64,000 bases of DNA from Halothiobacillus sp. (GTDB taxonomy: Bacteria; Pseudomonadota; Gammaproteobacteria; Halothiobacillales; Halothiobacillaceae). The DNA is taken from NCBI GenBank assembly GCA_024635755.1, contig JAGXIF010000007.1, forward strand, positions 1 to 64,000, in the 5' to 3' direction. How positions within the stretch are numbered: position 1 is the stretch's first letter; the number at the start of each line of letters is the position of its first letter. The notes below the pieces were generated by a model. It was not told the origin of the DNA, ran no database searches, and worked only from the letters and a program-made list of their open reading frames with translations. Positions 1-8,792 of the stretch are shown in pieces. The position numbers and the translations under genes are program-made.

Positions 1-2072
1 ACCAGGCTGATGGTCAGGCGCTCGGCGAACAGCTCGCCGTTCTTGTGCCGGTTCCATAGCTCGCCGCTCCAGTAGCCGGCGGTCCGCAGCCGCTCGCGCA
101 TCTGGCGGTAGAACTCGGCATCCTGCAGGCCGGACTGCAGGAACTTCGGCGTATGCCCGATCACCTCGTAGCGGCGCCAGCCGGTCATCTCGGTGAAGGC
201 GGCGTTGACGTCGATGATGCGCGCGTCGAGGCCGGTGATCATGATGGCCTCGCGGGCGTGGACGAACACCGAGGCGGCCAGCTGCAGATCCTGCTCCATC
301 CGCTTGCGGGACGTGATGTCCTGGTGGGTGCCCCACATGCGCAGCGGTTTTCCATCGGCGGCCCACTCAAGGATACGGCCACGAATGAGCACCCAGATCC
401 AGTGGCCGTCTCGATGCCGCATGCGCAGCTCGACCTCGTAATAGTCTCTCTCTCGATTGAAACAAGCGTGCAACGCGCTTTCCGCGTGTGCCAAGTCATC
501 GGGATGCGCAAAACGCTCCCATGTCCCGATGGTTGTGGGCTCGAGCTCCGACAACGCGTAACCGACCATATGCGCCCAACGCTCGTTGAAGACGGTTTCG
601 CCGGTCTGGATGTTCCATTCCCAGGTGCCGACGTTGGTGCCCTCGATCACGTTGCGCAAACGCTCGCGTTCGCGTTGCAGCGCCTTCTCGGCGCGTTCTC
701 GCTCGGTGATGTCGTGGATGATCACGAACATTCGCCCGCCGTCGGGATGATCGTTTATCGGTGTGGCGTGCACCTCGACGCGTCGCTCTTCGCCCGACCG
801 TAAGCGGTGCGTATGCAGGTGACAGTGGCCGCCAACCTCCCCACCGCGACAGACCTCGTCGAATTGTTGGCAACGATGCGCCCAGAGTCGATCGACCGGC
901 TGGCCGATCAATTCCTCACGCGACCAGCCATAGAATCTTGCCGCGGCGTCATTCGCATCCAGGATTTCGCCCTTCTGGAAGTCCAGCAACAAAAGGACCG
1001 AGGCGTTGTCCTCGAAAAAGCGCCGGAACCGTTCCTCACTCCGGCGCAGGGCATGGTGCCGCATCAGCAGCGCCAGCGACAGCACGGTGATCAAAAGCAC
1101 GGCGACCAGCACCACGACCACCAGCATCCAGTATTGCGCCCAGATGTCGGCCGCCGTGATGTCCGGCGGGGTGTCGAACGGTGGCAAACTCAGGCGACGG
1201 CTGATCTCCTCGACCGAGGCGTAATCCCCCGGCGGGCCGAAGCCGGCGATGCCCGAGAGCATTGCGGCCGGATCGCTGGTATCGAGCGAGAACAGCGCCG
1301 CGCCGATACGCCGCTCCAGGTCCGCGTCCATGTGCTGCATGGTCACCATCGGCCACTCGGGGTACAGGCGGGTGGAGACCACGAACGGAAAGCTGCCGAC
1401 CGGCTGCTTGTTCACCACACGCAGCTCGTCGAGGTGAGCCGTCCCGAGACTGCGCAGGTTCTCGAGCACGCCGGTGCGAATGAACCCGACGTCGGCCTTG
1501 CCGTTGAGCACCGCCTCAACCACCGCGTCGTGGGTGCCGACGAACTCGAAAGTCGCCTGCTTGCGCAGGTCGACACCCGCGTCGAACGCCTCGAACAGCG
1601 GGGCCCGGTACCCGCCGAGGAACCGGGTACCGGGCGCGGCAATCGTCGGGCCCGCGAGATCCGCGAGTGTCTCGATTCCTGTCTTGTCCTTGCGCGTGAT
1701 GATCACCCCGCCAAGGCTGCGCGTGGTCTCGCCGTAATTGCGCGCCACCAGCGTTGCCAGCACGCCGGAGAGGGCGTTTTCCGAGCGCACCGTGATGTAG
1801 TGCGTCGGGTTGGTCAGCAGCAGGTCCACCTGGTTTCGCCGGATGGCATGGTCCAGCTGGTCGGGTGGCAGCACCTTGAGGCGGAATGTCACCCCGTCGA
1901 CGCTATCGTTGAGGTAGTCGATCAGTGGCTGGAAGCGCTGCTCCATGATGGGCGCCGGGCGCATGCCGAACACGCCCACGAGCACCTCGTCCTCGGAGAT
2001 CAGCGCCTGGGCCGCACCAGTCCATAGCAGCAGCCCCAGCAGCAACGAAACGATCGGAGCGCGGCGGATCAC
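1..2072 (-). CDS. PhnD-like solute-binding domain / multi-PAS sensor (3' end cut)
   Basis: About 690 codons run off the left edge of the window, so the C-terminal output domain is unseen. Order: a hydrophobic signal region ending WTGAAQA; a periplasmic PhnD-type binding domain (about 30-300; the frame reads MRPAPIMEQRFQPLIDYL, NPTHYI and GTRFLGGY); one membrane helix (about 310-335); and three PAS modules starting near 344 (SEERFRRFFEDNAS), 472 (GTNVGTWEWN) and 595. The start is GTG at 2072: it overlaps the TGA of the upstream gene as GTGA, and AGAGAG lies just before it. Such proteins usually end in histidine kinase or GGDEF/EAL domains, but this one cannot be judged. Coupling to the lipoprotein solute-binding gene suggests that both respond to one ligand (inference). 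Confidence 0.85.
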   Translation of the reverse strand, partial: MIRRAPIVSLLLGLLLWTGAAQALISEDEVLVGVFGMRPAPIMEQRFQPLIDYLNDSVDGVTFRLKVLPPDQLDHAIRRNQVDLLLTNPTHYITVRSENALSGVLATLVARNYGETTRSLGGVIITRKDKTGIETLADLAGPTIAAPGTRFLGGYRAPLFEAFDAGVDLRKQATFEFVGTHDAVVEAVLNGKADVGFIRTGVLENLRSLGTAHLDELRVVNKQPVGSFPFVVSTRLYPEWPMVTMQHMDADLERRIGAALFSLDTSDPAAMLSGIAGFGPPGDYASVEEISRRLSLPPFDTPPDITAADIWAQYWMLVVVVLVAVLLITVLSLALLMRHHALRRSEERFRRFFEDNASVLLLLDFQKGEILDANDAAARFYGWSREELIGQPVDRLWAHRCQQFDEVCRGGEVGGHCHLHTHRLRSGEERRVEVHATPINDHPDGGRMFVIIHDITERERAEKALQRERERLRNVIEGTNVGTWEWNIQTGETVFNERWAHMVGYALSELEPTTIGTWERFAHPDDLAHAESALHACFNRERDYYEVELRMRHRDGHWIWVLIRGRILEWAADGKPLRMWGTHQDITSRKRMEQDLQLAASVFVHAREAIMITGLDARIIDVNAAFTEMTGWRRYEVIGHTPKFLQSGLQDAEFYRQMRERLRTAGYWSGELWNRHKNGELFAERLTISL

Positions 2073-3028
2073 GTGACCAACTCTCTGGGCAGATAGGCGC
2101 CCGTCACCCATGTCTCGATCTCGGCGGGGGACGGCGGCTCACCTTCCGTGGCGAGCAGGGGGTACAGATAGCGGACGGCATCGAAGAGCCGCGAGGCGCG
2201 CGAAAGATAGTTGCGGTTGGCCTGTATCCCGGGCAGGAGGATACCGGCCATCGACCAGGCCACCACCCGCTCGGTCACATGCTGGGCATCGGCAATGCGG
2301 TAGACGGCGTCCTGCCGATTGGTTTGCAGATGGTGCAGCCCGCGGAAATGCGCGCGGATCACGTCGGTCAGCACCCGGTCGACGGCACCCAGCCGCTCGC
2401 GGCGCACGGCCAGGACATCGAAGATCATGTCAGGGAAATCGCGGCTGTCGATCAGCCGACGCGCCCCGGCATCGTGCAGGCGCGTGGCGATGGGTTCATA
2501 GCTGACCATCGCGTCCAGCTCGCCCTTGCGCCAGGGGCCCAGCTGCTGATCGGCAGCGCGATCGACCACGGTCACATCATCCCGGTCGAGATCCACCCGG
2601 GCGAGAACCTGGTCGAGCAGCATCTCGCCGACGCCGCCGAGTTCGACCCCGATGCGTTTGCCGGCGAGGTCCTCGATCGAGTCGATACCCTCACGCACCA
2701 TCACCACGTCGCCGCCCGAGGAGACGTCGAACACCAGCACCACCACCAGGTCGAGGCCCGCCAGGCGCGCCCGGATCACCTCGTCTAGCGTCAGGGCAGC
2801 GGCATCCGCCTCGCCCCGGCGCAGATGATCCAGCGAGGTACTCGACGAGCCCAGTCGGGACAGCGAGGCTGTCGACGGCAGCCAGTCGAACTGGGAGGCG
2901 AGCAGCAGCGTCTCGTAGCCGATCCAGGGGAGATAGGCAACGCGAATGGTCTGCGGGTGGGGACGGCACCCGCCCAGAATGGAGGCACCGGCCAGCGGGG
3001 CGAGCGTCAGAAAGGTGCGTCGTTGCAT
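2069..3028 (-). CDS. NMT1/THI5-like ABC-type solute-binding lipoprotein
   Basis: 319 residues. The N terminus MQRRTFLTLAPLAGASILGGC combines an RR-x-F-L Tat-like start with a lipobox, with Cys at about residue 21, so an exported lipoprotein is expected. The body starts IRVAYLPWIGYETLLLASQ and reads like the SsuA/TauA/NMT1 family that binds sulfonates, nitrate or thiamine precursors: EDLAGKRIGVELGG, then YEPIATRLHDAGARRLID. No ABC permease or ATPase gene lies next to it. It is instead coupled by GTGA overlap to the PhnD/PAS sensor. It may therefore present ligand to the sensor rather than feed a transporter. The ligand cannot be read from the sequence. Confidence 0.85.
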   Translation of the reverse strand: MQRRTFLTLAPLAGASILGGCRPHPQTIRVAYLPWIGYETLLLASQFDWLPSTASLSRLGSSSTSLDHLRRGEADAAALTLDEVIRARLAGLDLVVVLVFDVSSGGDVVMVREGIDSIEDLAGKRIGVELGGVGEMLLDQVLARVDLDRDDVTVVDRAADQQLGPWRKGELDAMVSYEPIATRLHDAGARRLIDSRDFPDMIFDVLAVRRERLGAVDRVLTDVIRAHFRGLHHLQTNRQDAVYRIADAQHVTERVVAWSMAGILLPGIQANRNYLSRASRLFDAVRYLYPLLATEGEPPSPAEIETWVTGAYLPRELVT

Positions 3029-3086
3029 GCGCTTGGTGCGTTATCCCTGGCGTTTCGACGACCCTTGGCCGCCCGATTGGAACCTC

Positions 3087-3118
3087 GAGCAAGACGCATT
3101 CCCGGCACCGTCTTGCTC
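3087..3118. repeat. Perfect 10-bp inverted repeat in leader of solute-binding operon
   Basis: GAGCAAGACG (3087-3096) and CGTCTTGCTC (3109-3118) are exact reverse complements around a 12-nt spacer. The pair lies 59 bases upstream of the solute-binding lipoprotein start. No T-run follows on the minus strand, so it is more likely an mRNA leader hairpin or an operator than a terminator. Confidence 0.6.
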
Positions 3119-3184
3119 ATGCTCGGTTAGCCCAACGTATCCAAATTCTGCGCGAAACACCATCACGAACACGGCATTTTTATC

Positions 3185-3198
3185 CATTCAAGTGAATG
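3185..3198. promoter_or_regulatory. Operator-like palindrome CATTCA-AG-TGAATG
   Basis: A 6-bp inverted repeat with a 2-bp centre lies in the AT-richest part of the gap between the rhodanese terminator and the minus-strand solute-binding operon. The size and position fit a dimeric repressor or activator site upstream of that operon. No regulator family can be assigned. Confidence 0.35.
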
Positions 3199-3219
3199 CT
3201 TATAAAGATGCGCGGCCCA

Positions 3220-3251
3220 AAACAGAACGACCGGCCCGCAAGGCCGGTCGT
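3220..3251 (-). terminator. Rho-independent terminator after rhodanese gene
   Basis: The stem ACGACCGGCC (3227-3236) pairs with GGCCGGTCGT (3242-3251) around CGCAA. Read on the minus strand, TTCTGTTTT follows the stem. It lies 20 bases beyond the stop codon of the rhodanese gene. Confidence 0.8.
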
Positions 3252-3271
3252 CGACGGCGCGGCCAGCGGCG

Positions 3272-3925
3272 TCAGGAGGGCTCGACGGTCGTCAGCCCGA
3301 GGGTGTGCCACATCTGCATGCCGCCGCGATACCAGTAGATCTTGTCGGCCGGGTAGCCGAGCGCGACCAAGGCCTTGATATTGGTGGGCGACTGACCGCA
3401 CCAGGGACCGTTGCAGAACAGCACCAGCTTCTTGGCCTGACGAAAATTGAACAGGCCGCCCTCCTTCTTCACGCCAAACTCGTCGAGCAGCAGTGTCTCG
3501 GCCACGAACGGATCGAATGTGGACGATCCCGGATAGAGCTTGGTCCAGGGGATATTGACCGCGCTGGGAATGGTGCCCTTGTTGAACCAGTCCGGCGTGC
3601 GCGAATCGATCAGCAGGAACGCATCCACGCCCTGGGCACGCGCCTTGAGCATCTTGAGCAGTTCGATCTCGCCGATGGTATGCACGCCGGGCAGCAACTG
3701 GATTGGTTGGACGCAGAACGGCGGGCATTCCCGACTCGTCTGTTGGTAGTCCTCCGCGATCCGGTTGTCCGGGTCCTGGTTGCGCTTGATCTCGACGGGC
3801 TGACCATTGTGCTCAACGGTCACGGAGCCGAGATCGGAGGTGACCTTGACCTTCATTTCCTCGGCGCCCACCACGCCGGCGGCGGCCAGCAGTGTCACGC
3901 CAATCAACCAGATTGGTTGTTTCAT
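3272..3925 (-). CDS. Exported rhodanese-like sulfurtransferase
   Basis: 217 residues. The N-terminal hydrophobic signal (about 1-21, ending VVGA) predicts export. A rhodanese domain follows (about 80-215): LLIDSRTPDWFNKGTIPSA matches the substrate-side motif, and the catalytic loop CNGPWCGQS (C171 as the nucleophile) comes before GYPADKIYWYRGGMQMW. The extra loop Cys C176 and the pair C67/C71 in ECPPFC could form disulfides in the periplasm. Rhodaneses move sulfane sulfur; the physiological donor and acceptor are not visible. The gene stands alone with its own terminator. The family call is sure, the role in sulfur oxidation is inference. Confidence 0.9.
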   Translation of the reverse strand: MKQPIWLIGVTLLAAAGVVGAEEMKVKVTSDLGSVTVEHNGQPVEIKRNQDPDNRIAEDYQQTSRECPPFCVQPIQLLPGVHTIGEIELLKMLKARAQGVDAFLLIDSRTPDWFNKGTIPSAVNIPWTKLYPGSSTFDPFVAETLLLDEFGVKKEGGLFNFRQAKKLVLFCNGPWCGQSPTNIKALVALGYPADKIYWYRGGMQMWHTLGLTTVEPS

Positions 3926-3992
3926 GGCCTGCCTCCCTTGCGTTTGAATATGACGGGAGTCTAGGCCGGGTTCCGCAGCCCTGCAGACGGCT

Positions 3993-5351
3993 TCATGCGG
4001 ATTGCGGGATGCAGCGCACCGTCTCGCCGCGACCGATGCCGTAGTAGTGCCAGCCCGTCGCCTTCAGGCGCTCGGGATCGTAGAGGTTGCGGCCATCGAC
4101 GATCAGCGGTTCGGCGAGCGACTCGCGCATCAGCTCGAAGTCCGGCGCGCGGAAGGCCTTCCACTCGGTGCAGATCACCAGCGCATCCGCGTCCTTGAGC
4201 GCGGCATCGCGCGTGCCCACCAGGGAGAGGTCGCCACGGTGGCCATAGATGCGCTGGGTTTCTTCCATGGCTTCCGGGTCGAAGGCCTGCACGCGTGCAC
4301 CGGCGGCCCACAGCGACTCCATCAGCGTGCGTGACGGCGCCTCGCGCATGTCATCGGTATTGGGTTTGAAGGCCAGCCCCCACAGGGCGAAGGTCTTGCC
4401 GGCGAGTGCCTCGACGCTGCCGTAGTGCGCGACCAGCATCTCGAACGGCCGATGCTTCTGGCGACGGTTGACCGCCTCGACGGCGTCCAGCAACAGCGGT
4501 TCGTGGTCAACGGCATGCGCGATGCGCACCAGGGCCTGCACGTCCTTGGGAAAGCACGAACCGCCGTAGCCGCAACCGGGATAGATGAAGTGGTAGCCGA
4601 TGCGCGGGTCCGAGCCGATGCCTAAGCGCACGTTCTCGATGTCGGCCCCGAGGCGTTCGGCCAGGTTGGCCAGTTCGTTCATGAAGCTGATCTTGGTCGC
4701 CAGCATGGCATTGGCGGCGTACTTGGTCAGTTCCGCCGAGCGCAGGTCCATCATGATCATCCGGTCGTGATTCCGGTTGAACGGGGCGTAGAGGTCACGC
4801 ATCACCTCTTCGCTGTGCGGATCGCTGGTGCCGACGATGATGCGGTCGGGCTTCATGAAGTCGTTGACCGCCGCGCCTTCCTTGAGAAATTCGGGGTTGG
4901 AGACCACATCGAATGCGAGCGTCTTGCCGCGCTTGGCGAGAATGTCACCGACCACCTGGCGCACCTGGTCGCCGGTGCCCACCGGCACGGTGGACTTGTC
5001 GATGATGATCTTGGGGCCGTCCATGTGCTCGGCGATGGTGGCGGCCACGGCCCGAACATACTGGAGGTCGGCCGAGCCGTCCTCGTCCGGCGGCGTGCCC
5101 ACGGCGATGAACTGCATTTCACCGAATGTGACGCCCGCGGCGGCATCCGTGGTGAAGTGCAGACGGCCCTGCTGGTGATTCTCGCGCACGATCGGTTCGA
5201 GGCCCGGCTCGTAGATGGGAATCACGCCATCGTTGAGCTTAGCGATCTTCCCGGGATCGACGTCCACGCAGGTCACCTCGTGACCCACTTCCGAGAGACA
5301 GGCCCCGGTGACCAGTCCGACATAGCCCGTTCCGAAAATCGTTACCTTCAT
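3993..5351 (-). CDS. ugd: UDP-glucose 6-dehydrogenase
   Basis: 452 residues, usual for the family. It oxidises UDP-glucose to UDP-glucuronate with two NAD+, supplying capsule, exopolysaccharide or LPS sugars in the cytoplasm. Visible: the Rossmann start [19 protein letters not shown], the central signature [14 protein letters not shown], the catalytic Cys in [16 protein letters not shown] (about residue 265), and the C-terminal NAD domain with [18 protein letters not shown]. The start overlaps the darP stop as ATGA, so the two are translationally coupled. Nearby glycosyltransferase genes (GT39, GT2, GT4) may use its product, but none is adjacent. Confidence 0.97.
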   Translation of the reverse strand: MKVTIFGTGYVGLVTGACLSEVGHEVTCVDVDPGKIAKLNDGVIPIYEPGLEPIVRENHQQGRLHFTTDAAAGVTFGEMQFIAVGTPPDEDGSADLQYVRAVAATIAEHMDGPKIIIDKSTVPVGTGDQVRQVVGDILAKRGKTLAFDVVSNPEFLKEGAAVNDFMKPDRIIVGTSDPHSEEVMRDLYAPFNRNHDRMIMMDLRSAELTKYAANAMLATKISFMNELANLAERLGADIENVRLGIGSDPRIGYHFIYPGCGYGGSCFPKDVQALVRIAHAVDHEPLLLDAVEAVNRRQKHRPFEMLVAHYGSVEALAGKTFALWGLAFKPNTDDMREAPSRTLMESLWAAGARVQAFDPEAMEETQRIYGHRGDLSLVGTRDAALKDADALVICTEWKAFRAPDFELMRESLAEPLIVDGRNLYDPERLKATGWHYYGIGRGETVRCIPQSA

Positions 5352-5914
5352 GCGTCTTGCCCTGACTGGTTGTCTTGTGACGGCTCCGCTGTCTCGAGCA
5401 TGGCGCGCACCTCCTGAAAGAGCGCCCGGCAGGCGCGCCCGGTTTCCTCGCGCGCCGTCTCGCTGCGTGCCGCCCGCTGCAACTGGCGCAGGTGCTGGAC
5501 GTCGACCTGCGGGAACTCGGCCACGAACCGCGTGACTGCGTCCGGGTTCTGGATCAGCGCCTCGCGCCAGCGCTCGGCCAACTGAAACAGGCGCTGGTTT
5601 TCCGGCGAGTTCGGGTCCATGCGGCGCAAGCCGGCCTGGATGCCTTCGACATCTTCTTCCCGCATCAGTCGGCCGATGTACTGCATGTGTCGCTTGTGCG
5701 CCCCACGGGCGCGAATGCGCCGGGCCGTGCTGATGGCATCGCGCATCCGTTCGCTGACCGGCAACTGGTCAAGGGCTTCGACGTCGAGTTCGATCAGGCT
5801 CTCGCCCAGCTTCTGGGCGGCATGCGCCTCGCGCTTTTCGACGGTTTTGCTCGGACCCCATTCCTCGTCATCGCCATCAGCGAGGGGATCGTCGGGAAGA
5901 TGATGATCGGACAT
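5348..5914 (-). CDS. darP: Ribosome-associated assembly factor DarP (YjgA, DUF615)
   Basis: 188 residues. The family signature is clear: [19 protein letters not shown], then [18 protein letters not shown], then [18 protein letters not shown]. The E. coli protein binds the late 50S precursor and helps fold the peptidyl-transferase centre. The acidic N terminus ([13 protein letters not shown]) and the basic helical body are typical. It is first in a two-gene unit with ugd (ATGA overlap), an unusual pairing with no obvious functional link. Confidence 0.93.
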   Translation of the reverse strand: MSDHHLPDDPLADGDDEEWGPSKTVEKREAHAAQKLGESLIELDVEALDQLPVSERMRDAISTARRIRARGAHKRHMQYIGRLMREEDVEGIQAGLRRMDPNSPENQRLFQLAERWREALIQNPDAVTRFVAEFPQVDVQHLRQLQRAARSETAREETGRACRALFQEVRAMLETAEPSQDNQSGQDA

Positions 5915-5995
5915 GGCGTGGCTCGCAGATTCGCAAAACGTGGATTCTACCCAATTGGCCGGGCCAGCGACGAGCGCGTCCGCCCAAGGGCCTTC

Positions 5996-6475
5996 TCAGT
6001 GACGCGAAGCGTCGAGATTCAGGCGCCAGACCCGGGCATTAAGCAAGGCGGCGAACGCGACCCAGAACCAGTAGGGCACCAGCAGCCCCGCGGCGATCAT
6101 ACTCACCTGGGCGAAGGTGATGATGGTCAAAGTCAGCAACAGCCAGAGCAGCAAAATGTCGATCAACGCGGCGACCATGCGACGGCGACCGAAAAACAGC
6201 CACGACCAGGCGGCATTGAACAGCAGGTGGACGACATACAGGGTCAGGCCCGCCGTACGCCAAGCCGAGTCGTCTGCCTCGAAAACCCGCCAGGCGGCCA
6301 CGGCCATCAACAGGTAGAGAATGCCCCAGGCGATCGGGAAGACGCGATTGGGCGGTGTCCAGGCCGGTTTCGCCAGGGAGCGATACCAGTCGTCCGGGCG
6401 AAAGACGCCACCGCTGAGCGCAGTGAGCGCAACTAGGACGATGGAGCCCATCAGGGCGGCTATGGATTCGAGCAT
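5996..6475 (-). CDS. tspO: TspO/MBR family membrane protein
   Basis: 159 residues with five predicted membrane helices. Family marks are present: SLAKPAWTPPNRVFPIAWGILY near residues 33-54, NAAWSWLFFGRR around the third helix, and PYWFWVAFAALLNARVWRLN at the end. TspO binds porphyrins and other hydrophobic ligands and is linked to tetrapyrrole control and stress in bacteria. No heme gene is adjacent here. It stands as a single gene between darP and truD on the same strand. Confidence 0.93.
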   Translation of the reverse strand: MLESIAALMGSIVLVALTALSGGVFRPDDWYRSLAKPAWTPPNRVFPIAWGILYLLMAVAAWRVFEADDSAWRTAGLTLYVVHLLFNAAWSWLFFGRRRMVAALIDILLLWLLLTLTIITFAQVSMIAAGLLVPYWFWVAFAALLNARVWRLNLDASRH

Positions 6476-6565
6476 GCGGGGCCTCTGGCAGTGGCAAAAG
6501 CGGCAGCGGCAAGCCTATAGCAGTTCGGCGCCCGCCGCGTCCCAAATCGCACCCGAAAGGCCCGG

Positions 6566-7702
6566 CTAAACCTGCGGGCCCAGTTCTGGCGACGCCGGCG
6601 GCAGGAACAACTCGCCGATCAACTCGGTGGCGTAACTGCCCGGTGGCAGGGAGAAACTCAACGGCAGGGTGTCATCCGTCTCGGCCGAGCCGATATCGAA
6701 GGCCAGATCCTCGATGGGGATGACTAGGGGGCGGCGATCCGCGGCCACGCGCCAATCGATGAAACGCTGCCGCCAGCTATCCGCCCCCCAGCATTCGAGC
6801 ATCGACATGCCCAGGGGTGCTTCCAACTCCCCGGCTACCAGCCCCGCCTCACTGCCCTGCTCGCCCCACAATGGGCCGGTCAGGCGCAGGTCGCCCTGGT
6901 CCACGCGGGCTTGCAGGGCGTCCAGCTCGGCGGGCTCAGCCGCAAAACGGCTGCGCGAGCCAGCCAGTTGCAGGATGTCACCCGGCAGAACGGCGGCGAA
7001 CGAGGTATCGGTCAGCCGTTCCGCCAGCACGCGATCGAAAATCGCCGAGCGCAACGTGGAGATCAGCCAGTTGCGCGCCTGGCGCTTGGGGCTGCCGCGG
7101 CGCTCGCCCTGACCCCACTCCCGCAGGGCCTGCAGGTTGGCGTAGCCACGTCCATAACGTTGTTCGCCGAAATAGTTGGCCATGCCGCCCGTTACAAGAC
7201 AGTCCCGGCGTTCGGCGAGGTACTCGGCCAGGTCCCCGGCGGCGGGGTCGGCCGGATGCACATCGTGCAGCAACAGCTGAAAACGGTTGGCGCGGTGGAT
7301 GCCACGGCGCAGCTTCTTGTCGTGACGCTTCATGGCCAGCAGGCCGATACCGCGGTCGGCACAGGCACGCGGAAAGGCTTCCGCATCAAAGCGTTCGTGC
7401 GGAATGCTCAACCACTGACTGGTCACGGCCTGCCGGTCCTTGAGCCCGCAGAAACCGATGTCCCGCGGCTTGGTCCCGGTGACCGATGCCATCCAGTCGA
7501 CCAGTGCGCCGGTGGTCATCTCGCGCTTTTCCAGCCGCAGCAGCCAGTGGTTTCCCTCGCCGGTGGGCGCAAAGCCCAGGTCCTCGTCCACACGGAACGA
7601 TTCCGGGGTGGCCTTGAACCCGGCATGCCACTGGGGGCGGCCGCAGACGCGCGGGCGATCGCTGCCGGGCGCGCCCGGCCAGTCGAGCAATGGATCAGTC
7701 AT
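6566..7702 (-). CDS. truD: tRNA pseudouridine(13) synthase TruD
   Basis: 378 residues from ATG at 7702. A longer frame continues upstream inside pyrC, but this ATG overlaps the pyrC stop (ATGACTGA) and gives the usual TruD length. TruD isomerises U13 of tRNA-Glu. Visible: GFKATPESFRVDE (entry motif), the catalytic Asp in GFCGLKDRQAV (D89), and the TruD insertion domain with MANYFGEQRYGRGYANLQAL. It is translationally coupled to pyrC, an arrangement that gives no clear functional link. Confidence 0.95.
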   Translation of the reverse strand: MTDPLLDWPGAPGSDRPRVCGRPQWHAGFKATPESFRVDEDLGFAPTGEGNHWLLRLEKREMTTGALVDWMASVTGTKPRDIGFCGLKDRQAVTSQWLSIPHERFDAEAFPRACADRGIGLLAMKRHDKKLRRGIHRANRFQLLLHDVHPADPAAGDLAEYLAERRDCLVTGGMANYFGEQRYGRGYANLQALREWGQGERRGSPKRQARNWLISTLRSAIFDRVLAERLTDTSFAAVLPGDILQLAGSRSRFAAEPAELDALQARVDQGDLRLTGPLWGEQGSEAGLVAGELEAPLGMSMLECWGADSWRQRFIDWRVAADRRPLVIPIEDLAFDIGSAETDDTLPLSFSLPPGSYATELIGELFLPPASPELGPQV

Positions 7703-8738
7703 CAAGTCGAGTCGCCAGCCAGTCGATTTTTTCGCCACTGAGGAAAGGCACCACCTGATCGTCACCGGCCTCGAATGCCTCCGGTACGCGCTGCGTGACC
7801 CGCTGCAGGCGCAGCCGGCGCTCGTTGACCAGCAGGCCGTAGAAACGGGGGCCATTGAGGCTGGTGAATGCTTCCAGGGCATCCAGTCGTCCCAGGGCAT
7901 CGAAGACCTGGGCATACAGTTCCACTGCGACCGGGGCGGTGAATGCACCGGCGCAACCGCAGGCGGACTCCTTGGCCCCCCGTGGATGCGGCGCACTGTC
8001 GGTGCCCATGAAGAACTTGCCCGACGGGTCGACTGCCGCCTCGAGCAGCGCCAGACGGTGCTTCTCGCGCTTTAGGATCGGCAGGCAGTAGTAGTGGGGG
8101 CGAATCCCGCCCGCCAGCATGGCATTGCGGTTGAACAGCAGATGGTGGGCGGTGATGGTCGCCCCGAGGCGCTCGCCCTGTGAGCGGACGAAGGCGACCG
8201 CCTGGGCCGTGGTGATGTGTTCCATCACCACTTTTAGCCCCGGAAAGCGTTCGAGCATCGGCGCCAGTACGCGCTCGATGAACACCGCCTCCCGGTCGAA
8301 GATGTCGACCGTCGGGTCGACCACTTCGCCATGCACCAGCAGCGGCAGGCCGGTCCGCTCCAGCGCGCCCAGTACGGCTTCGATCGCCAGGGGGTCGGTC
8401 ACCCCGTTGTCCGAATTGGTGGTGGCGCCGGCCGGATAGAGCTTGACCGCGTGCACCCACGGGTCGGCAGCCGCCTGCTCGATCTCGGCCACGGAGGTCT
8501 GATCCGTGAGGTAGAGCGTCATCAGCGGCTCGAACGAGCGGTCCGGGCCAACGGCGGCCAGCACGCGATCGCGATAGGCGTGCGCCTCGGCCACCGTGGT
8601 CACCGGCGGAACCAGGTTGGGCATGATGATCGCGCGACCGCACTGTCGGGCGGAGAAACGTGCCACCACCTCGAGCATCCGGCCATCACGAAGGTGCAGG
8701 TGCCAGTCGTCCGGCTGGCGAATAATCAGCTCATCCAA
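7695..8738 (-). CDS. pyrC: Dihydroorotase, PyrC type
   Basis: 347 residues. It closes carbamoyl-aspartate to dihydroorotate in pyrimidine synthesis. Metal ligands H13 and H15 in DWHLHLRDG, carbamylated K99 in HAVKLYPAGATTNS, and the catalytic Asp in MGTDSAPHPRG (about 247) are all present. The start is TTG at 8738: an in-frame stop lies a few codons upstream and the next Met comes after the metal-binding motif. An AAAAAGG ribosome-binding sequence lies 10 nt upstream and can pair with the start region (see the hairpin entry). truD follows with an 8-nt overlap. pyrD, the next enzyme of the pathway, lies 2.4 kb away on the other strand. Confidence 0.95.
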   Translation of the reverse strand: MDELIIRQPDDWHLHLRDGRMLEVVARFSARQCGRAIIMPNLVPPVTTVAEAHAYRDRVLAAVGPDRSFEPLMTLYLTDQTSVAEIEQAAADPWVHAVKLYPAGATTNSDNGVTDPLAIEAVLGALERTGLPLLVHGEVVDPTVDIFDREAVFIERVLAPMLERFPGLKVVMEHITTAQAVAFVRSQGERLGATITAHHLLFNRNAMLAGGIRPHYYCLPILKREKHRLALLEAAVDPSGKFFMGTDSAPHPRGAKESACGCAGAFTAPVAVELYAQVFDALGRLDALEAFTSLNGPRFYGLLVNERRLRLQRVTQRVPEAFEAGDDQVVPFLSGEKIDWLATRLDD

Positions 8739-8754
8739 AAGGGGAAAACCTTTT
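8737..8754 (-). promoter_or_regulatory. Possible start-site hairpin of pyrC
   Basis: Read on the minus strand, AAAAGG (8754-8749) carries the Shine-Dalgarno sequence and CCTTTT (8742-8737) covers the first bases of the TTG start. They can form a 6-bp stem with a 6-nt loop, hiding ribosome-binding site and start codon together. In enterobacteria pyrC is controlled by a start-proximal hairpin that depends on pyrimidine pools; whether the same logic holds here is inference. The AT-rich stretch just upstream (8751-8780) is the likely promoter. Confidence 0.4.
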
Positions 8755-8792
8755 TAAATTCAATTTATTAACAAGTAAACATCATGCGTTTC

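Noticed and set aside
807-2027. 406-codon open frame on the plus strand
   Set aside because: The minus strand here encodes the PhnD/PAS sensor in one unbroken frame with signal peptide, membrane helix and PAS motifs, so the plus frame is a shadow.
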